Source: Arthrobacter stackebrandtii (GTDB lineage Bacteria > Actinomycetota > Actinomycetes > Actinomycetales > Micrococcaceae). From it: DNA of 64,000 nt. The position numbers and the translations under genes were made by a program. The DNA lies in contig NZ_JAGIOI010000001.1 of assembly GCF_017876675.1 (NCBI RefSeq), positions 868,001-932,000 on the forward strand. The letters are read 5' to 3'. Shown here piece after piece: positions 27,851-35,991 of this stretch; position 1 is the first letter of the stretch; the number at the start of each line of letters is the position of its first letter. The notes below the pieces were generated by a model, which was not told the origin of the DNA, did no database searches, and saw only the letters and a list, made by a program, of their open reading frames with translations.

Positions 27851-28495
27851 ATGGCGTCAGGCGGCGTTCGCCTTGCCCGCGGCTGGACCGGCGCCGCAAC
27901 TGCAACCTTCGCGTCGATGCTCAGCCACATGCTGGCCGGCGGCGGTGCCCCGGACCCTGCCGTCCTGATTCTCGCCCTCGCGCTCTCCGGCCTGGTCTGC
28001 ACCTTGCTGGCCGGCCGCGTCCTCTCCCTCTGGCGCATGGCCGCCGGCGTGGCGCTGAGCCAGTCAGTCTTCCACTGGCTGTTCAGCGCCAGTGCTGCCA
28101 TGGCCACCGTGTCCGCGGCACTGCCGCAGGGCCCCCACGCAGCACACGACATGGGCCCGGCAGCCTCCGCCGCACTCACCGCTGCGGGCGGCGCGGCCAC
28201 CGGCGGTGCCGCCATGGCCATGAACCACGACTCCCCCGCGATGTGGCTCAGCCACGCCCTGGCCGCCCTGGTCACCGTGGCGGTGCTGCGCCACGGCGAG
28301 GTCACGGCCGTCCGGCTCATCCGGGCCCTGCGCATGCAGCTGGTGCGGCTGCGCCCGCCCACCGTCACGGCCACCTTCCCACTCCGGGCCAAGGCACTGC
28401 CTGCCCGGCTTCCCATCCTGCCCCTGCCCAACCTCGGCGCCCCGCTGCTGACCATGCGCCACCGCGGACCGCCGCGCCTTCCCGCCCTGATTTAA
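27851..28495 (+). CDS. Membrane protein with His/Met-rich loops, start of copper cluster
   Basis: 214-aa protein with about four hydrophobic segments ('TATFASMLSHMLAGGG', 'PAVLILALALSGLVCTLLAGRVL', 'MAAGVALSQSVFHWLFSASAAM', 'MWLSHALAALVTVAVLRHGEV'). The connecting loops hold 'HAAHDMGP' and 'MAMNHDSP', His/Met patterns frequent in copper-handling proteins. The start at 27851 has GAGGGGG just upstream; the frame's earlier ATG at 27788 lacks support. Genes for CopC, PCu(A)C and a DyP peroxidase follow on the same strand, so copper delivery or tolerance is the likely context. I cannot name the family. Confidence 0.75.
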   Translation: MASGGVRLARGWTGAATATFASMLSHMLAGGGAPDPAVLILALALSGLVCTLLAGRVLSLWRMAAGVALSQSVFHWLFSASAAMATVSAALPQGPHAAHDMGPAASAALTAAGGAATGGAAMAMNHDSPAMWLSHALAALVTVAVLRHGEVTAVRLIRALRMQLVRLRPPTVTATFPLRAKALPARLPILPLPNLGAPLLTMRHRGPPRLPALI

Positions 28496-28580
28496 ATTCG
28501 CGCTGCCGGCACCCACAGGCCCGGCGACCGCATTCATTTCAACCAGCCCTGCGCGCACATCGGCAGGGCGGGAAGCAACC

Positions 28581-29309
28581 ATGCCTTCACAACGTTTTCA
28601 CCCATCCCTGCTGCGGCCCGGCACCCTCGCCGCGGCCCTCGCAACCGCCCTGCTGTTCATGGGCCTGACATTGTCCACCGCTCCCGGCGCCGCCGCCCAC
28701 GACCAAATCATCGCCACCTCGCCCACCTCCGGCGAGCGCCTGGCCGACGCGCCGGAGAGCCTCGTCCTGACCTTCAGCGGATCCCTCATGTCGCTCGGCA
28801 CCGACGTCCTGGTCCTGGACTCCCAGGAAAAGGACTGGGCCGACGGCGAACCCTCCCTGGACGGCGAGGTCCTGACCCAGCGGCTCAAGACAGCCATGCC
28901 CGACGGCGAATACAGCGTGCGCTGGCGGGTGGTCTCCAGCGACGGCCACCCGATCAACGGCGCCTACACCTTCCTGGTGGGTGACTCTGCCGCAACCGGT
29001 GCAGCCGGCGCAGCACCGTCCACCCCACCGGCAGGCGTCGGCGGCATGACGGAGACGGCAGCCGGAACCCCCAAGGGGACTGCGGCTGCCACCGATTCTG
29101 CTGCGGCAGGAACGGCACCGTCCACCGGCGCCGCCGACACGGGCAGCTCCGCAGAAGCCAAGTCGTCCGAGAAGGTGGGGCCCTTCGGTGCGGTCATGGC
29201 GGCCATCGGCGCCTTTGGCGGCGTCGGCGTGTACGTGGCGTACGTGCTGATCCAGAGCCGCCGCCGCAACGCCAAGGAAAAGCGCGAAGCCGCCGGCAAC
29301 CCCAGCTAG
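28581..29309 (+). CDS. copC: CopC domain protein (periplasm-type copper binding)
   Basis: 242-aa exported, membrane-anchored protein. A signal peptide (about 1-40, 'ALATALLFMGLTLSTAPGAAAHD') leaves His at the mature N-terminus ('AHDQIIATSP'), the usual Cu(II) ligand of CopC. The CopC beta-barrel runs to about residue 135 with 'PESLVLTFSGSL' and 'SVRWRVVSSDGHPINGAYTFLVG'. A long Ala/Thr/Gly-rich linker leads to a C-terminal membrane helix ('GPFGAVMAAIGAFGGVGVYVAYVLI') and a basic tail. No CopD is fused or adjacent in this window, but the preceding membrane protein may fill a similar place. Confidence 0.92.
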   Translation: MPSQRFHPSLLRPGTLAAALATALLFMGLTLSTAPGAAAHDQIIATSPTSGERLADAPESLVLTFSGSLMSLGTDVLVLDSQEKDWADGEPSLDGEVLTQRLKTAMPDGEYSVRWRVVSSDGHPINGAYTFLVGDSAATGAAGAAPSTPPAGVGGMTETAAGTPKGTAAATDSAAAGTAPSTGAADTGSSAEAKSSEKVGPFGAVMAAIGAFGGVGVYVAYVLIQSRRRNAKEKREAAGNPS

Positions 29310-29471
29310 GCAACACCCGGGACAGCCACGGCACGAACATGGCACGGCCGCATCAGCGTTCGCGGTCCGGCCATGCCCATGGCACCACCACATCAATTTT
29401 CCCGGCCCACCCATGCCGCGCAGCACAGCACGGCGCGGGCGGAGCTGGACCATATCCTTAGGAGCAACACC

Positions 29472-30089
29472 GTGAACCACAAGATTCGCACCACCATCAT
29501 TTCCCTCGCAGCCGCCACCGCCCTGGCCCTGGCCGGCTGCGGCGCCTACGACGAGGGCCAGGCAGCCAGCCAGGCTTCCAATGCAGCCCCGGACAGCACC
29601 TCGGCCGCCCTCACCACGCTCGTTGCCAGCGAAACCTGGGCAAAAGCCATCGACGCCGGCATGACCAGCGCCTTTGGCACCATCAAGAACCCCACCGGCC
29701 AGGACATCACCGTCACCGGCGTCAGCTCCCCCGCGTCAAAAACCGCAGAGCTGCATGAAACGGTCATGGATGCCGACGGCACCATGAAGATGCAGGCAAA
29801 GCAGGGCGGCTTCACCGTGCCGGCCCACGGCGAGCTGGTCCTCGAGCCGGGGGCCGGGCACATCATGCTGATGGACGTGGTCAAGCCGGTTGCGGCCGGC
29901 GACGACATCATCCTGACACTGGAGCTCGGCAACGGCCAGGAACTTGCCTTCACCGCCCAGGTCAAGGATTTCTCCGGCGCCAACGAAAGCTACGGCGACA
30001 TCGAAGGCGCAGACACGGACCACGGCGGCATGGACCACAGCGGCATGGACCATGGGACGGAAACCGACACCCCCGCGGACCACAAGTGA
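29472..30089 (+). CDS. PCu(A)C-type copper chaperone lipoprotein
   Basis: 205-aa lipoprotein with lipobox 'LALAGC' near residue 22. The copper site of the family is visible: 'LHETVMDADGTMKMQAKQGG' and 'GELVLEPGAGHIMLMDV', i.e. the H-M-x10-M-x21-H-x-M pattern that binds Cu(I). The C-terminal tail is rich in His and Met ('DHGGMDHSGMDHGTE'), adding metal-binding capacity. Such proteins deliver copper to the Cu(A)/Cu(B) sites of cytochrome oxidase. Start is GTG 29472 behind AGGAG. The stop overlaps the GTG of the DyP gene. Confidence 0.92.
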   Translation: MNHKIRTTIISLAAATALALAGCGAYDEGQAASQASNAAPDSTSAALTTLVASETWAKAIDAGMTSAFGTIKNPTGQDITVTGVSSPASKTAELHETVMDADGTMKMQAKQGGFTVPAHGELVLEPGAGHIMLMDVVKPVAAGDDIILTLELGNGQELAFTAQVKDFSGANESYGDIEGADTDHGGMDHSGMDHGTETDTPADHK

Positions 30090-31411
30090 CGCCCGGAACA
30101 CCACGGCCCCTGGGCAGCCAGCCGCAGTCCGGCGCACCCGGCACATCCAGCACCCCGGACGGGCAGGACCCAAGCAAACCGCGGAAGCGGGGAGTCGCCC
30201 GGCGCCACCTGATCTTTGGCAGTGCGGCGGCCGGGCTGGGAGCCCTGGCAGGTGCGGCAACGCTGCTGCCGGGCCGGGCCGAGGAAGGCGGTGGCACGCC
30301 GTCGGACACGGCAGCGGGGCAGGAAGGGCGGCCGCACGGCACCGGCACCGTCCCCTTCTTCGGGCCGCGGCAGGCCGGCATCGACACCGACGCGCAGGCA
30401 CACGGGAACTTTGTTGCGCTTACGCTGCGCCCGGACCTGCCGCGCGCGCGGGTCAAGGCGCTGCTGCGGCTGCTGACGGACGACGCCGCCCGGCTCACCC
30501 AGGGCCGCGGCGCGCTGGCGGACACCGAGGCGGAGCTCGCCGCCAGCCCGGCGCGGCTGACCGTGACGTTCGGTTTTGGGCCTGGGCTCGTTGAGCTGGT
30601 GAACCCGGGGCAGCGGCCGTCGTGGCTCAAGCCGCTGCAGGCGTTTGGCATCGACCGGCTGCGCCCGGAGTTCAGCGGCGGGGACCTGCTGCTGCAGATC
30701 TGCTCCGACGACCCGCTCACGGTGGCGCACGCCCAACGCATGCTGTTGAAGGATGCCCGCAGCTTTGCCACGGTGAAATGGGTGCAACAGGGCTTCCGCC
30801 GCGCCCATGGGACCGAACGGCCGGGCACCACCATGCGGAACCTGTTCGGCCAGGTGGACGGGACGGCCAATCCCGTTCCGTCCAGCGGGTGGCATGAGGA
30901 GGTGGTGTGGGGTGCCGGCAGCCATCCAGCATGGATGGAGAACGGGACGTCGCTGGTCATCCGGCGCATCGCGATGAACCTGGACACCTGGGACGAGCTG
31001 GACCGCTCCGGCCGCGACGCCTCCGTGGGCCGGCGCATGGACAACGGCGCGCCGTTGACCGGAACGGACGAGTTCGACGAGCCGGACTTTGAGGCGCTGA
31101 ACCCCGTAGGGTTCCCGGTCATCGAGGACTTTTCGCACATGCGCCGCGCCCGGCCGGAGGATCCCGCCCAGCGCATTTTCCGCCGCGCGTACAACTACGA
31201 CGGCGCGCCGGCTGCGGGAGAGATCTCCGGCTCGGGGCTGATCTTTGCCTCGTTCCAGGCGGACGTGGAGCGGCAGTTCACGCCCATCCAGCAGCGCCTG
31301 GACGAGCTGGACATGCTGAACCAGTGGACGGTGCCGATCGGCTCGGCGGTATTTGCCATCCCGCCCGGCTGTGAAGAGGGGGGCTTCATCGGGGAGCACC
31401 TCTTCACCTAG
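30086..31411 (+). CDS. Dye-decolorizing (DyP-type) haem peroxidase, exported
   Basis: 441-aa peroxidase. The N-terminus has a twin-arginine-like signal ('RKRGVARRHLIFGSAAAGLGALAGAATLLPG'), so the folded haem enzyme is probably exported by Tat. The signature GxxDG with catalytic Asp occurs in 'RNLFGQVDGTANP', and the proximal haem His in 'VIEDFSHMRRARP'; 'IFRRAYNYDG' and 'GLIFASFQADVERQFTPIQ' are conserved in the EfeB branch. No EfeO/EfeU iron genes are adjacent; instead it is translationally coupled (GTGA) to the PCu(A)C gene, a linkage common in actinobacteria. Confidence 0.94.
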   Translation: MTPGTPRPLGSQPQSGAPGTSSTPDGQDPSKPRKRGVARRHLIFGSAAAGLGALAGAATLLPGRAEEGGGTPSDTAAGQEGRPHGTGTVPFFGPRQAGIDTDAQAHGNFVALTLRPDLPRARVKALLRLLTDDAARLTQGRGALADTEAELAASPARLTVTFGFGPGLVELVNPGQRPSWLKPLQAFGIDRLRPEFSGGDLLLQICSDDPLTVAHAQRMLLKDARSFATVKWVQQGFRRAHGTERPGTTMRNLFGQVDGTANPVPSSGWHEEVVWGAGSHPAWMENGTSLVIRRIAMNLDTWDELDRSGRDASVGRRMDNGAPLTGTDEFDEPDFEALNPVGFPVIEDFSHMRRARPEDPAQRIFRRAYNYDGAPAAGEISGSGLIFASFQADVERQFTPIQQRLDELDMLNQWTVPIGSAVFAIPPGCEEGGFIGEHLFT

Positions 31412-31463
31412 CCGGTTCCGCCGCCCTCCCCACCACCGCTGCGCGCCACAGTCGCCCACCCCG

Positions 31464-31507
31464 GACGCACTCGCAGCAATGGCCTGTTTTTCACAAACGC
31501 CATCGCA
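31464..31507. repeat. 44-nt mosaic repeat, copy 1
   Basis: GACGCACTCGCAGCAATGGCCT at the left and ACGCCATCGCA at the right match the copy at 33509-33552 with identical 33-nt spacing; the middle differs. The two copies bracket the csoR/cstR-cstB pair. Confidence 0.7.
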
Positions 31508-31518
31508 GCGCAAAGTAC

Positions 31519-31561
31519 GACGGTGCCCGGTGCCTCCCGCTGGAAGGCACCGGGCGCCGTC
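31519..31561. terminator. Palindromic repeat family member a, between convergent genes
   Basis: GACGGTGCCCGGTGCCT / AGGCACCGGGCGCCGTC form a 17-bp stem with one G-T pair. The element starts with the same AAGTACGACGG preamble found at five other gene ends in this window. It sits between the DyP gene (+) and the CsoR/CstR gene (-), so it can terminate both. Confidence 0.65.
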
Positions 31562-31637
31562 GAGCTGCTTGGCATTGCCGCGGCCCAGGCCAGCCCGGTT
31601 TGCGTGTGGCGGCTGCCGGCACTGGTGCCCCGGGACG

Positions 31638-31895
31638 CTACGCCAGCGACATGAAGAGCTTTTCCAGCTCGGCGCGGTCGGCGGCGGAGTCCTCCTGGGC
31701 CAGGCACAGTTCCAGGCCGGTGGCGATGATGGAGAAACCCGCCCGGTCAACGGCCTTGGAGGCGGCGGCCAGCTGGGTGACGGCGGCCTTGCAGTCCCCG
31801 CCCTCCTCCAGCATGCGGACGACTGCGGCAAGCTGCCCCTGCGCACGCTTGAGCCGGTTGATGGCTGGTTTTACGTCGTTTGCTTCGAGATGCAT
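31638..31895 (-). CDS. cstR: CsoR/CstR-family sulfur (persulfide) sensor
   Basis: 85-aa all-helical repressor. Start at 31895 ('MHLEANDVKPAINRLKRAQGQ') matches the family N-terminus; the longer frame runs through its own operator region. Two cysteines, C35 ('EEGGDCKAAV') and C64 ('LELCLAQ'), are 29 residues apart, exactly as in CstR (C31/C60). The His that completes the copper site of CsoR (four residues before the second Cys) is Gly60 here, so copper sensing is unlikely and persulfide sensing by disulfide or polysulfide bridge formation is favoured. Divergent from the CstB-like gene it presumably represses. Confidence 0.85.
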   Translation of the reverse strand: MHLEANDVKPAINRLKRAQGQLAAVVRMLEEGGDCKAAVTQLAAASKAVDRAGFSIIATGLELCLAQEDSAADRAELEKLFMSLA

Positions 31896-31932
31896 GGCAT
31901 GCCCTTCATTGGCTGGCTTTGCCCACCAGCCT

Positions 31933-31948
31933 ATACCCCCGGGGGTTT
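31933..31948. promoter_or_regulatory. CsoR/CstR operator 1
   Basis: ATACCCCCGGGGGTTT, a G/C-tract palindrome flanked by A/T, the characteristic operator type of the CsoR/RcnR/CstR family. It lies 38 nt upstream of the repressor start. Confidence 0.8.
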
Positions 31949-31965
31949 GTGCGAATAGTTGAATT

Positions 31966-31981
31966 ATACCCCCTGGGGTAT
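31966..31981. promoter_or_regulatory. CsoR/CstR operator 2
   Basis: ATACCCCCTGGGGTAT, a second near-perfect copy 33 nt (centre to centre) from the first, on the side of the CstB-like gene. Two operators between divergent genes match the arrangement known for cst operons. Confidence 0.85.
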
Positions 31982-32026
31982 TAGCATTGTGGGAACGCAC
32001 GTGTCCGGCACCCCACAGGAGAACCC

Positions 32027-33421
32027 ATGCTGCTTGAACGCATCTACGACGAAGACCTGGCCCAGGCCAGCTACCTCATCGGCTGCCAGGCGAACGGCGA
32101 AGCCCTTGTGGTGGACCCCCGGCGGGACATCCAGGTGTACCTGGACCTGGCCGCTGCCAACGGCATGAGGATCACCGCCGTCACGGAAACCCACATCCAC
32201 GCGGACTACCTCTCCGGCACCAGGGAGCTCGCCGCGGCAACGGGCGCGCAGATCCATGTCTCCGGCGAAGGCGGCCCCGACTGGCAGTACGGTTTCGACG
32301 GCGCCCGCCTCACGGACGGCAACACCATCACGCTCGGCAACATCACCGTCAAGGCCCTCCACACGCCCGGCCACACCCCGGAGCACCTCTCCTTCCTCAT
32401 CACCGACGGAGCCTTCAGCGACGAGCCCGGCTACCTCCTCTCCGGCGACTTCGTGTTCTCCGGGGACCTGGGCCGCCCCGACCTCCTCGACGAGGCCGCC
32501 GGCGGAACCGACACCCGGTTCACCGGCGCCAGGGACCTCTTCCGCTCGCTGCAGGAAAAGTTCCTCACCCTCCCCGACTACATCCAGGTCCACCCGGGCC
32601 ACGGCTCCGGCAGCGCGTGCGGCAAGGCCCTCGGCTCCGTCCCGTCCACCACCGTGGGCTACGAGCGCAGTTTCGCCTGGTGGGCGCCGTTCCTCGAGGC
32701 CGGCGACGAGCAGGGCTTCATCGACGCCCTCCTGGACGGCCAGCCGGACGCGCACGCCTACTTCGCCCGCATGAAGCGCCAGAACCGGCAGGGCCCGGCC
32801 ATCCTCGGCGACCGCGAACCGCTGCGGGAAACCGCCGCCGCAGATGCCGCCGCCCTGCTCGCCGCGGATGAAATCGGCATCGTCGACACCCGCCACCACT
32901 CCCTCGTCCACCTTGGCACGGCCGCCGGCGCGCTGAACATTCCGGCCGGCGGCAAGTTCGCCAGCTACGGCGCCTGGGCAGTGGACCCGGAGGCCGACCC
33001 CCGCCCGCTCCTGCTGCTCGCCGAGGACCAAAAGTCCGCCATGGGCATGTGGGACGCACTCATCCGGGTCGGCATCGATGCGGTCGCCGGCTACGTCACC
33101 TCCCTCGACGGCCTGCCCGCCGCACTCCCCCGCACCCTTGCGCCGTCGGACCTGGAAAAGGCGGGCCCGGCGCTGCTGCTGGATGTCCGCAATGCCACCG
33201 AGTACGACGCCGGACACCTCCCGGGTGCCGGGCGGATCAGTGCCGGGCGGGTGCTTTGGGAGACGGCCGCGCTGCCGCGGGAGGGTGAGATTGTCAGCTA
33301 CTGCCAGTCGGGGGTGCGGAATTCCGTGGCGGCCTCGGCCCTGCGGCGCGCGGGCTTCGACGTGGTGGAGCTTGAGGGCAGCTACGCCGGCTGGTCGGAA
33401 TGGGCGCACGGCCAGGGCTGA
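32027..33421 (+). CDS. CstB-like persulfide dioxygenase-sulfurtransferase
   Basis: 464-aa protein: an ETHE1-type metallo-beta-lactamase domain (1-245) and two rhodanese domains. Iron ligands are suggested by 'THIHADYLSG' (H56, H58, D60), 'LHTPGHTPEHLSF' (H116), 'LSGDFVFSGDLGR' and 'VHPGHGSGSACG' (H192). The first rhodanese domain (about 265-360) lacks an active Cys; the second has C426 in 'SYCQSGVRNS'. This is the CstB layout, an enzyme that oxidises low-molecular-weight persulfides to thiosulfate. CAGGAG precedes the ATG. Two CsoR/CstR operators lie immediately upstream, supporting induction by sulfide or persulfide stress. No sulfide:quinone reductase or transporter is adjacent. Confidence 0.92.
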   Translation: MLLERIYDEDLAQASYLIGCQANGEALVVDPRRDIQVYLDLAAANGMRITAVTETHIHADYLSGTRELAAATGAQIHVSGEGGPDWQYGFDGARLTDGNTITLGNITVKALHTPGHTPEHLSFLITDGAFSDEPGYLLSGDFVFSGDLGRPDLLDEAAGGTDTRFTGARDLFRSLQEKFLTLPDYIQVHPGHGSGSACGKALGSVPSTTVGYERSFAWWAPFLEAGDEQGFIDALLDGQPDAHAYFARMKRQNRQGPAILGDREPLRETAAADAAALLAADEIGIVDTRHHSLVHLGTAAGALNIPAGGKFASYGAWAVDPEADPRPLLLLAEDQKSAMGMWDALIRVGIDAVAGYVTSLDGLPAALPRTLAPSDLEKAGPALLLDVRNATEYDAGHLPGAGRISAGRVLWETAALPREGEIVSYCQSGVRNSVAASALRRAGFDVVELEGSYAGWSEWAHGQG

Positions 33422-33508
33422 GACGCCCGAACCGGTCAGCTGAGGGGCAGCGTGACGGTGGCGCGCAGGCCTCCAATCGAACCGGCCGTGCCAGCCTCCC
33501 AACCACCT

Positions 33509-33595
33509 GACGCCCTCGCAGCAATGACCTCCGAAGGCGAGACGCCATCGCACCGTGTGCGAGGGCGTTCCAGAATTTCCAGCCATTGCTGCGAG
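33509..33595. repeat. Mosaic repeat copy 2 with nested inverted repeats
   Basis: 33509-33552 repeats the 31464-31507 element. Here it is part of a larger structure: CTCGCAGCAATG (33515-33526) is inverted at 33584-33595 (12 bp, perfect), and CGCCCTCGCA (33511-33520) is inverted at 33558-33567 (10 bp, perfect). Outside these, CCTCCC-type sequence at about 33495 partly matches CCCCCC at about 33600. No coding function seen. Confidence 0.65.
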
Positions 33596-33708
33596 AGGAT
33601 TGTGGGGGGAGGTTGGCACCGCCCGGACGGCACCAGCCGAAGGCCGGGAAGCCCGTGCACCGCGCGCCCGGGAGAACGGGTCCCGGCCTGCCGGTAGACT
33701 CCCGGACT

Positions 33709-34560
33709 ATGACCGCCTCACCAGAAACCGCCACGCAGATAAAAGCCGTCTTTCTCGATGTCGACGGCACCTATGCCGACTACGGCGTGGTCCCGGACGC
33801 GCACGCGGAAGCCGTCAGGGCCGCCCGCGCAGCGGGCCACAAGGTGCTCATCAGCACCGGCCGGCCCCTGCCCATGCTGCCGACGAGCATCATGGGTGCG
33901 GGATTCGACGGGGTGATCGCCAGCGCCGGCGCGTACGCGGAGGTTGGCGGGGAGGTCCTGCTGGATCGCGAATTCCCTGCGGACCTGGCCGCCCGCGCGC
34001 TGGCCCGGCTCAACGCCTACGACGCCGTCTACCTGCTCGAATCCCAGCGCGCCCTGTACGTCAAGCCCGCTGCGGAAGCCCGGCTGAGGGCGCACATCGA
34101 AAAGCACTTCGCCGCCAGCCCCGACGGACGCCCCACGGGTGAATCCGCCATTCTTGGCGGCCTGAGGGTGCTGGAGGAAGGGGCCGCGCCCACCTTCGCC
34201 AAGATCTCCGTCTACGAATCGCCCGTCTCCATGGCACAGCTGCTCGAGGAGATCGGCGCAGACATCGACGCCGTGGCAAACTCCATTGCCGACGAGGGCC
34301 CGCATGCCGGGGAGCTGTTCCAGCGCGGCATTTCCAAGGCCGACGGCGTTGCTGCCGCCCTCTCCGCGCTCGGCATCGACCGGGAGCATTCAATCGCCTT
34401 TGGGGACGGCGAGAACGACCTGGAGATGATTGCCCATGCCGGCATTGGCGTCGCCATCCGGGGCGGCTCGGCCCGGCTTGCGGCCATCGCCGACCGCATG
34501 GCCGCCCCTCCCCGCCTGCATGGACTCGTTGCGGCGTTCGCCGAGCTCGGCCTGATCTAG
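33709..34560 (+). CDS. HAD-superfamily hydrolase, Cof/IIB type
   Basis: 283-aa phosphatase-like enzyme. Motif I 'AVFLDVDGTYADYG' gives nucleophile D17 and acid D19; motif II 'VLISTGRPLPML' ; motif III Lys in 'FQRGISKADGVAAALSALGI'; motif IV 'IAFGDGENDLEMIAHAGIGVAI'. The cap between motifs II and III is of the alpha/beta IIB type, as in Cof-like sugar-phosphate and nucleotide phosphatases. ATG 33709 is chosen since earlier in-frame starts lie in repeat-bearing intergenic DNA. Substrate cannot be predicted. Confidence 0.92.
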   Translation: MTASPETATQIKAVFLDVDGTYADYGVVPDAHAEAVRAARAAGHKVLISTGRPLPMLPTSIMGAGFDGVIASAGAYAEVGGEVLLDREFPADLAARALARLNAYDAVYLLESQRALYVKPAAEARLRAHIEKHFAASPDGRPTGESAILGGLRVLEEGAAPTFAKISVYESPVSMAQLLEEIGADIDAVANSIADEGPHAGELFQRGISKADGVAAALSALGIDREHSIAFGDGENDLEMIAHAGIGVAIRGGSARLAAIADRMAAPPRLHGLVAAFAELGLI

Positions 34561-34571
34561 CCACTCCGCCT

Positions 34572-34659
34572 CTTTGGGCATGCGCACGGCAAGCACCCCA
34601 ACCTAGCGCCACCATCATGGCTGCGCAAAGCCAACACCCAGCCCGGCGCATGCCCAAAG
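34572..34659. repeat. Long-armed inverted repeat in intergenic DNA
   Basis: CTTTGGGCATGCGC (34572-34585) and GCGCATGCCCAAAG (34646-34659) are a perfect 14-bp inverted repeat with a 60-nt interior. The sub-word TGCGCAAAG recurs at 34622 and 34684. It lies just after the HAD gene stop and before the VOC gene; it may terminate transcription or be a dispersed palindromic element. Confidence 0.6.
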
Positions 34660-34782
34660 TCCGCAACGCGTCGCCGGGTACGATGCGCAAAGTTGCAACC
34701 CGCCGGCCGCCGTCGTGCATAGGCAGCCCCTCCCCCAGGAGCGCGCCACGGGTCTATGGTGAAGGTAGTAGAGGAGGCAGCC

Positions 34783-35187
34783 ATGCCCAGTTTTGGCACA
34801 CCGTCGCACATCGACCTGTCAGTAACCGACGCCGAGGCCAGCGCCCGGTGGTATTGCGAGGTGCTCGGCCTGCAGCGCATGCGCCGGGCGGACCTCGGGA
34901 ACCGCATCATGATCGTGCTGCGCCACGAACCGACAGGGCTGGTCATCGGGCTCAATGAGCACTCCGTGGTCCCCGTGCCCCGCTTCGACGACCGCAGCGT
35001 GGGCCTGGACCACATCGGCTTCAGCGTGGCCGAACGCGCCGACCTTGACGCCTGGCAAAAGGAACTTGCGGCCCGCAACGTGGTCCACTCCCCCGCCGAG
35101 GACACGGCCAACGGCGCCGCGCTCGTGTTCCGGGACCCGGACAACATCCAGCTCGAGTTCTGGTGGACCCGCCGTGCCAACGTTTAG
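34783..35187 (+). CDS. VOC-family (glyoxalase/dioxygenase-like) protein
   Basis: 134-aa vicinal-oxygen-chelate protein: 'SHIDLSVTDAEASARWYCEVLGLQRM' (first beta-alpha unit with metal-ligand His) and 'VGLDHIGFSVAERADLDAWQKEL' (second unit), ending 'LVFRDPDNIQLEFWW' with the ligand Glu. This is the pattern of single-chain VOC enzymes such as glyoxalase I-like or bleomycin-resistance-like proteins. Start at 34783 has GAGGAGG 6 nt upstream. It overlaps the downstream PEP-mutase-like gene by 14 nt, so the two are coupled. Confidence 0.87.
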   Translation: MPSFGTPSHIDLSVTDAEASARWYCEVLGLQRMRRADLGNRIMIVLRHEPTGLVIGLNEHSVVPVPRFDDRSVGLDHIGFSVAERADLDAWQKELAARNVVHSPAEDTANGAALVFRDPDNIQLEFWWTRRANV

Positions 35188-35950
35188 GGAACTCCACCAC
35201 GGCGCCGCACCCTTCCTGCTGCCCAACGCCTGGGACGCCGGATCGGCGCTGGCCTTTGCGAAGGCCGGGTTCACCGCCATCGGCACCACAAGTTTCGGCG
35301 TGGCCGCCAGCCAGGGAATGCCCGACGGCGCAGGGCTGTGCCGGGCGGCAACCCTCGCCTTGGTGGGGCAGCTGTCCCGCCTGGGCGTGCACATCAGTGC
35401 CGACATCGAGGACGGCTATTCCGCGGACTCCTCCGAGGTGGCAGGCTTCGTGGCGCAGCTGGCGGAACTGGGCGTGGCCGGGGTGAACCTTGAAGACAGC
35501 TCCGACGGACACCTGGTTGACCCGGCTGTTGCCGCCGACAAGATCGCCGCCGTCAAGCGTGTCCGGCCCGACGTTTTTGTCAACGCCAGGGTGGACAACC
35601 TCTGGTTCGGTGAGCAGGCCAGCGTTGAAGCCGTGCTGGCACGCGCCCGGCTGTACACCGATGCCGGGGCCGACGGAATCTTCATTCCGGGGCTGTCAAC
35701 CGCCGCCGACATCCGGGTCATTGCCGTCGCCCTCGACCTGCCGCTGAACGTCCTGCCGCACCCCACCCTGACGGTTGCCGAGCTGGGCACCTTGGGCGTG
35801 CGAAGGGTCAGCACCGGCTCGCTCCCGTACCGTGCGGCGGTTGATGCAGGTGTCAATGCTGCCCTTGACCTGCGCGATGGCAGGACCCCGCCGGCGGCAA
35901 CGCCCTACTGGGACATGCAGGCGTGGCTGCTGGATTTCAACCAGCGTTAG
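35174..35950 (+). CDS. Isocitrate lyase/PEP mutase superfamily protein
   Basis: 258-aa TIM-barrel protein. Family features: 'FLLPNAWDAGSALAFAKAGFTAIGTTSFGVAAS' (N-terminal substrate loop), 'ISADIEDGYS' with Mg-binding acidic residues, 'GVNLEDSSDG', 'VFVNARVDNLWFGE', and 'GADGIFIPGLS'. The catalytic 'KKCGH' of isocitrate lyase is absent, so a PEP-mutase-like or oxaloacetate/2,3-dimethylmalate-lyase-like C-C or P-C bond enzyme is more likely. GTG start at 35174 lies inside the end of the VOC gene. Both may act on a shared 2-oxo or phosphono compound, which is inference. Confidence 0.88.
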   Translation: MPTFRELHHGAAPFLLPNAWDAGSALAFAKAGFTAIGTTSFGVAASQGMPDGAGLCRAATLALVGQLSRLGVHISADIEDGYSADSSEVAGFVAQLAELGVAGVNLEDSSDGHLVDPAVAADKIAAVKRVRPDVFVNARVDNLWFGEQASVEAVLARARLYTDAGADGIFIPGLSTAADIRVIAVALDLPLNVLPHPTLTVAELGTLGVRRVSTGSLPYRAAVDAGVNAALDLRDGRTPPAATPYWDMQAWLLDFNQR

Positions 35951-35991
35951 ACCGCCGGGGCCGGGAACCAGTGCCAGCCCCGCCCGCCACG

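Noticed and set aside
29990..31846. 618-codon minus-strand frame opposite the DyP gene
   Set aside because: Crosses intergenic repeat DNA and has no family resemblance; the plus-strand DyP gene is certain.
31964..33619. 551-codon minus-strand frame opposite the CstB-like gene
   Set aside because: Shadow frame; the enzyme on the plus strand has catalytic motifs and a ribosome-binding site.
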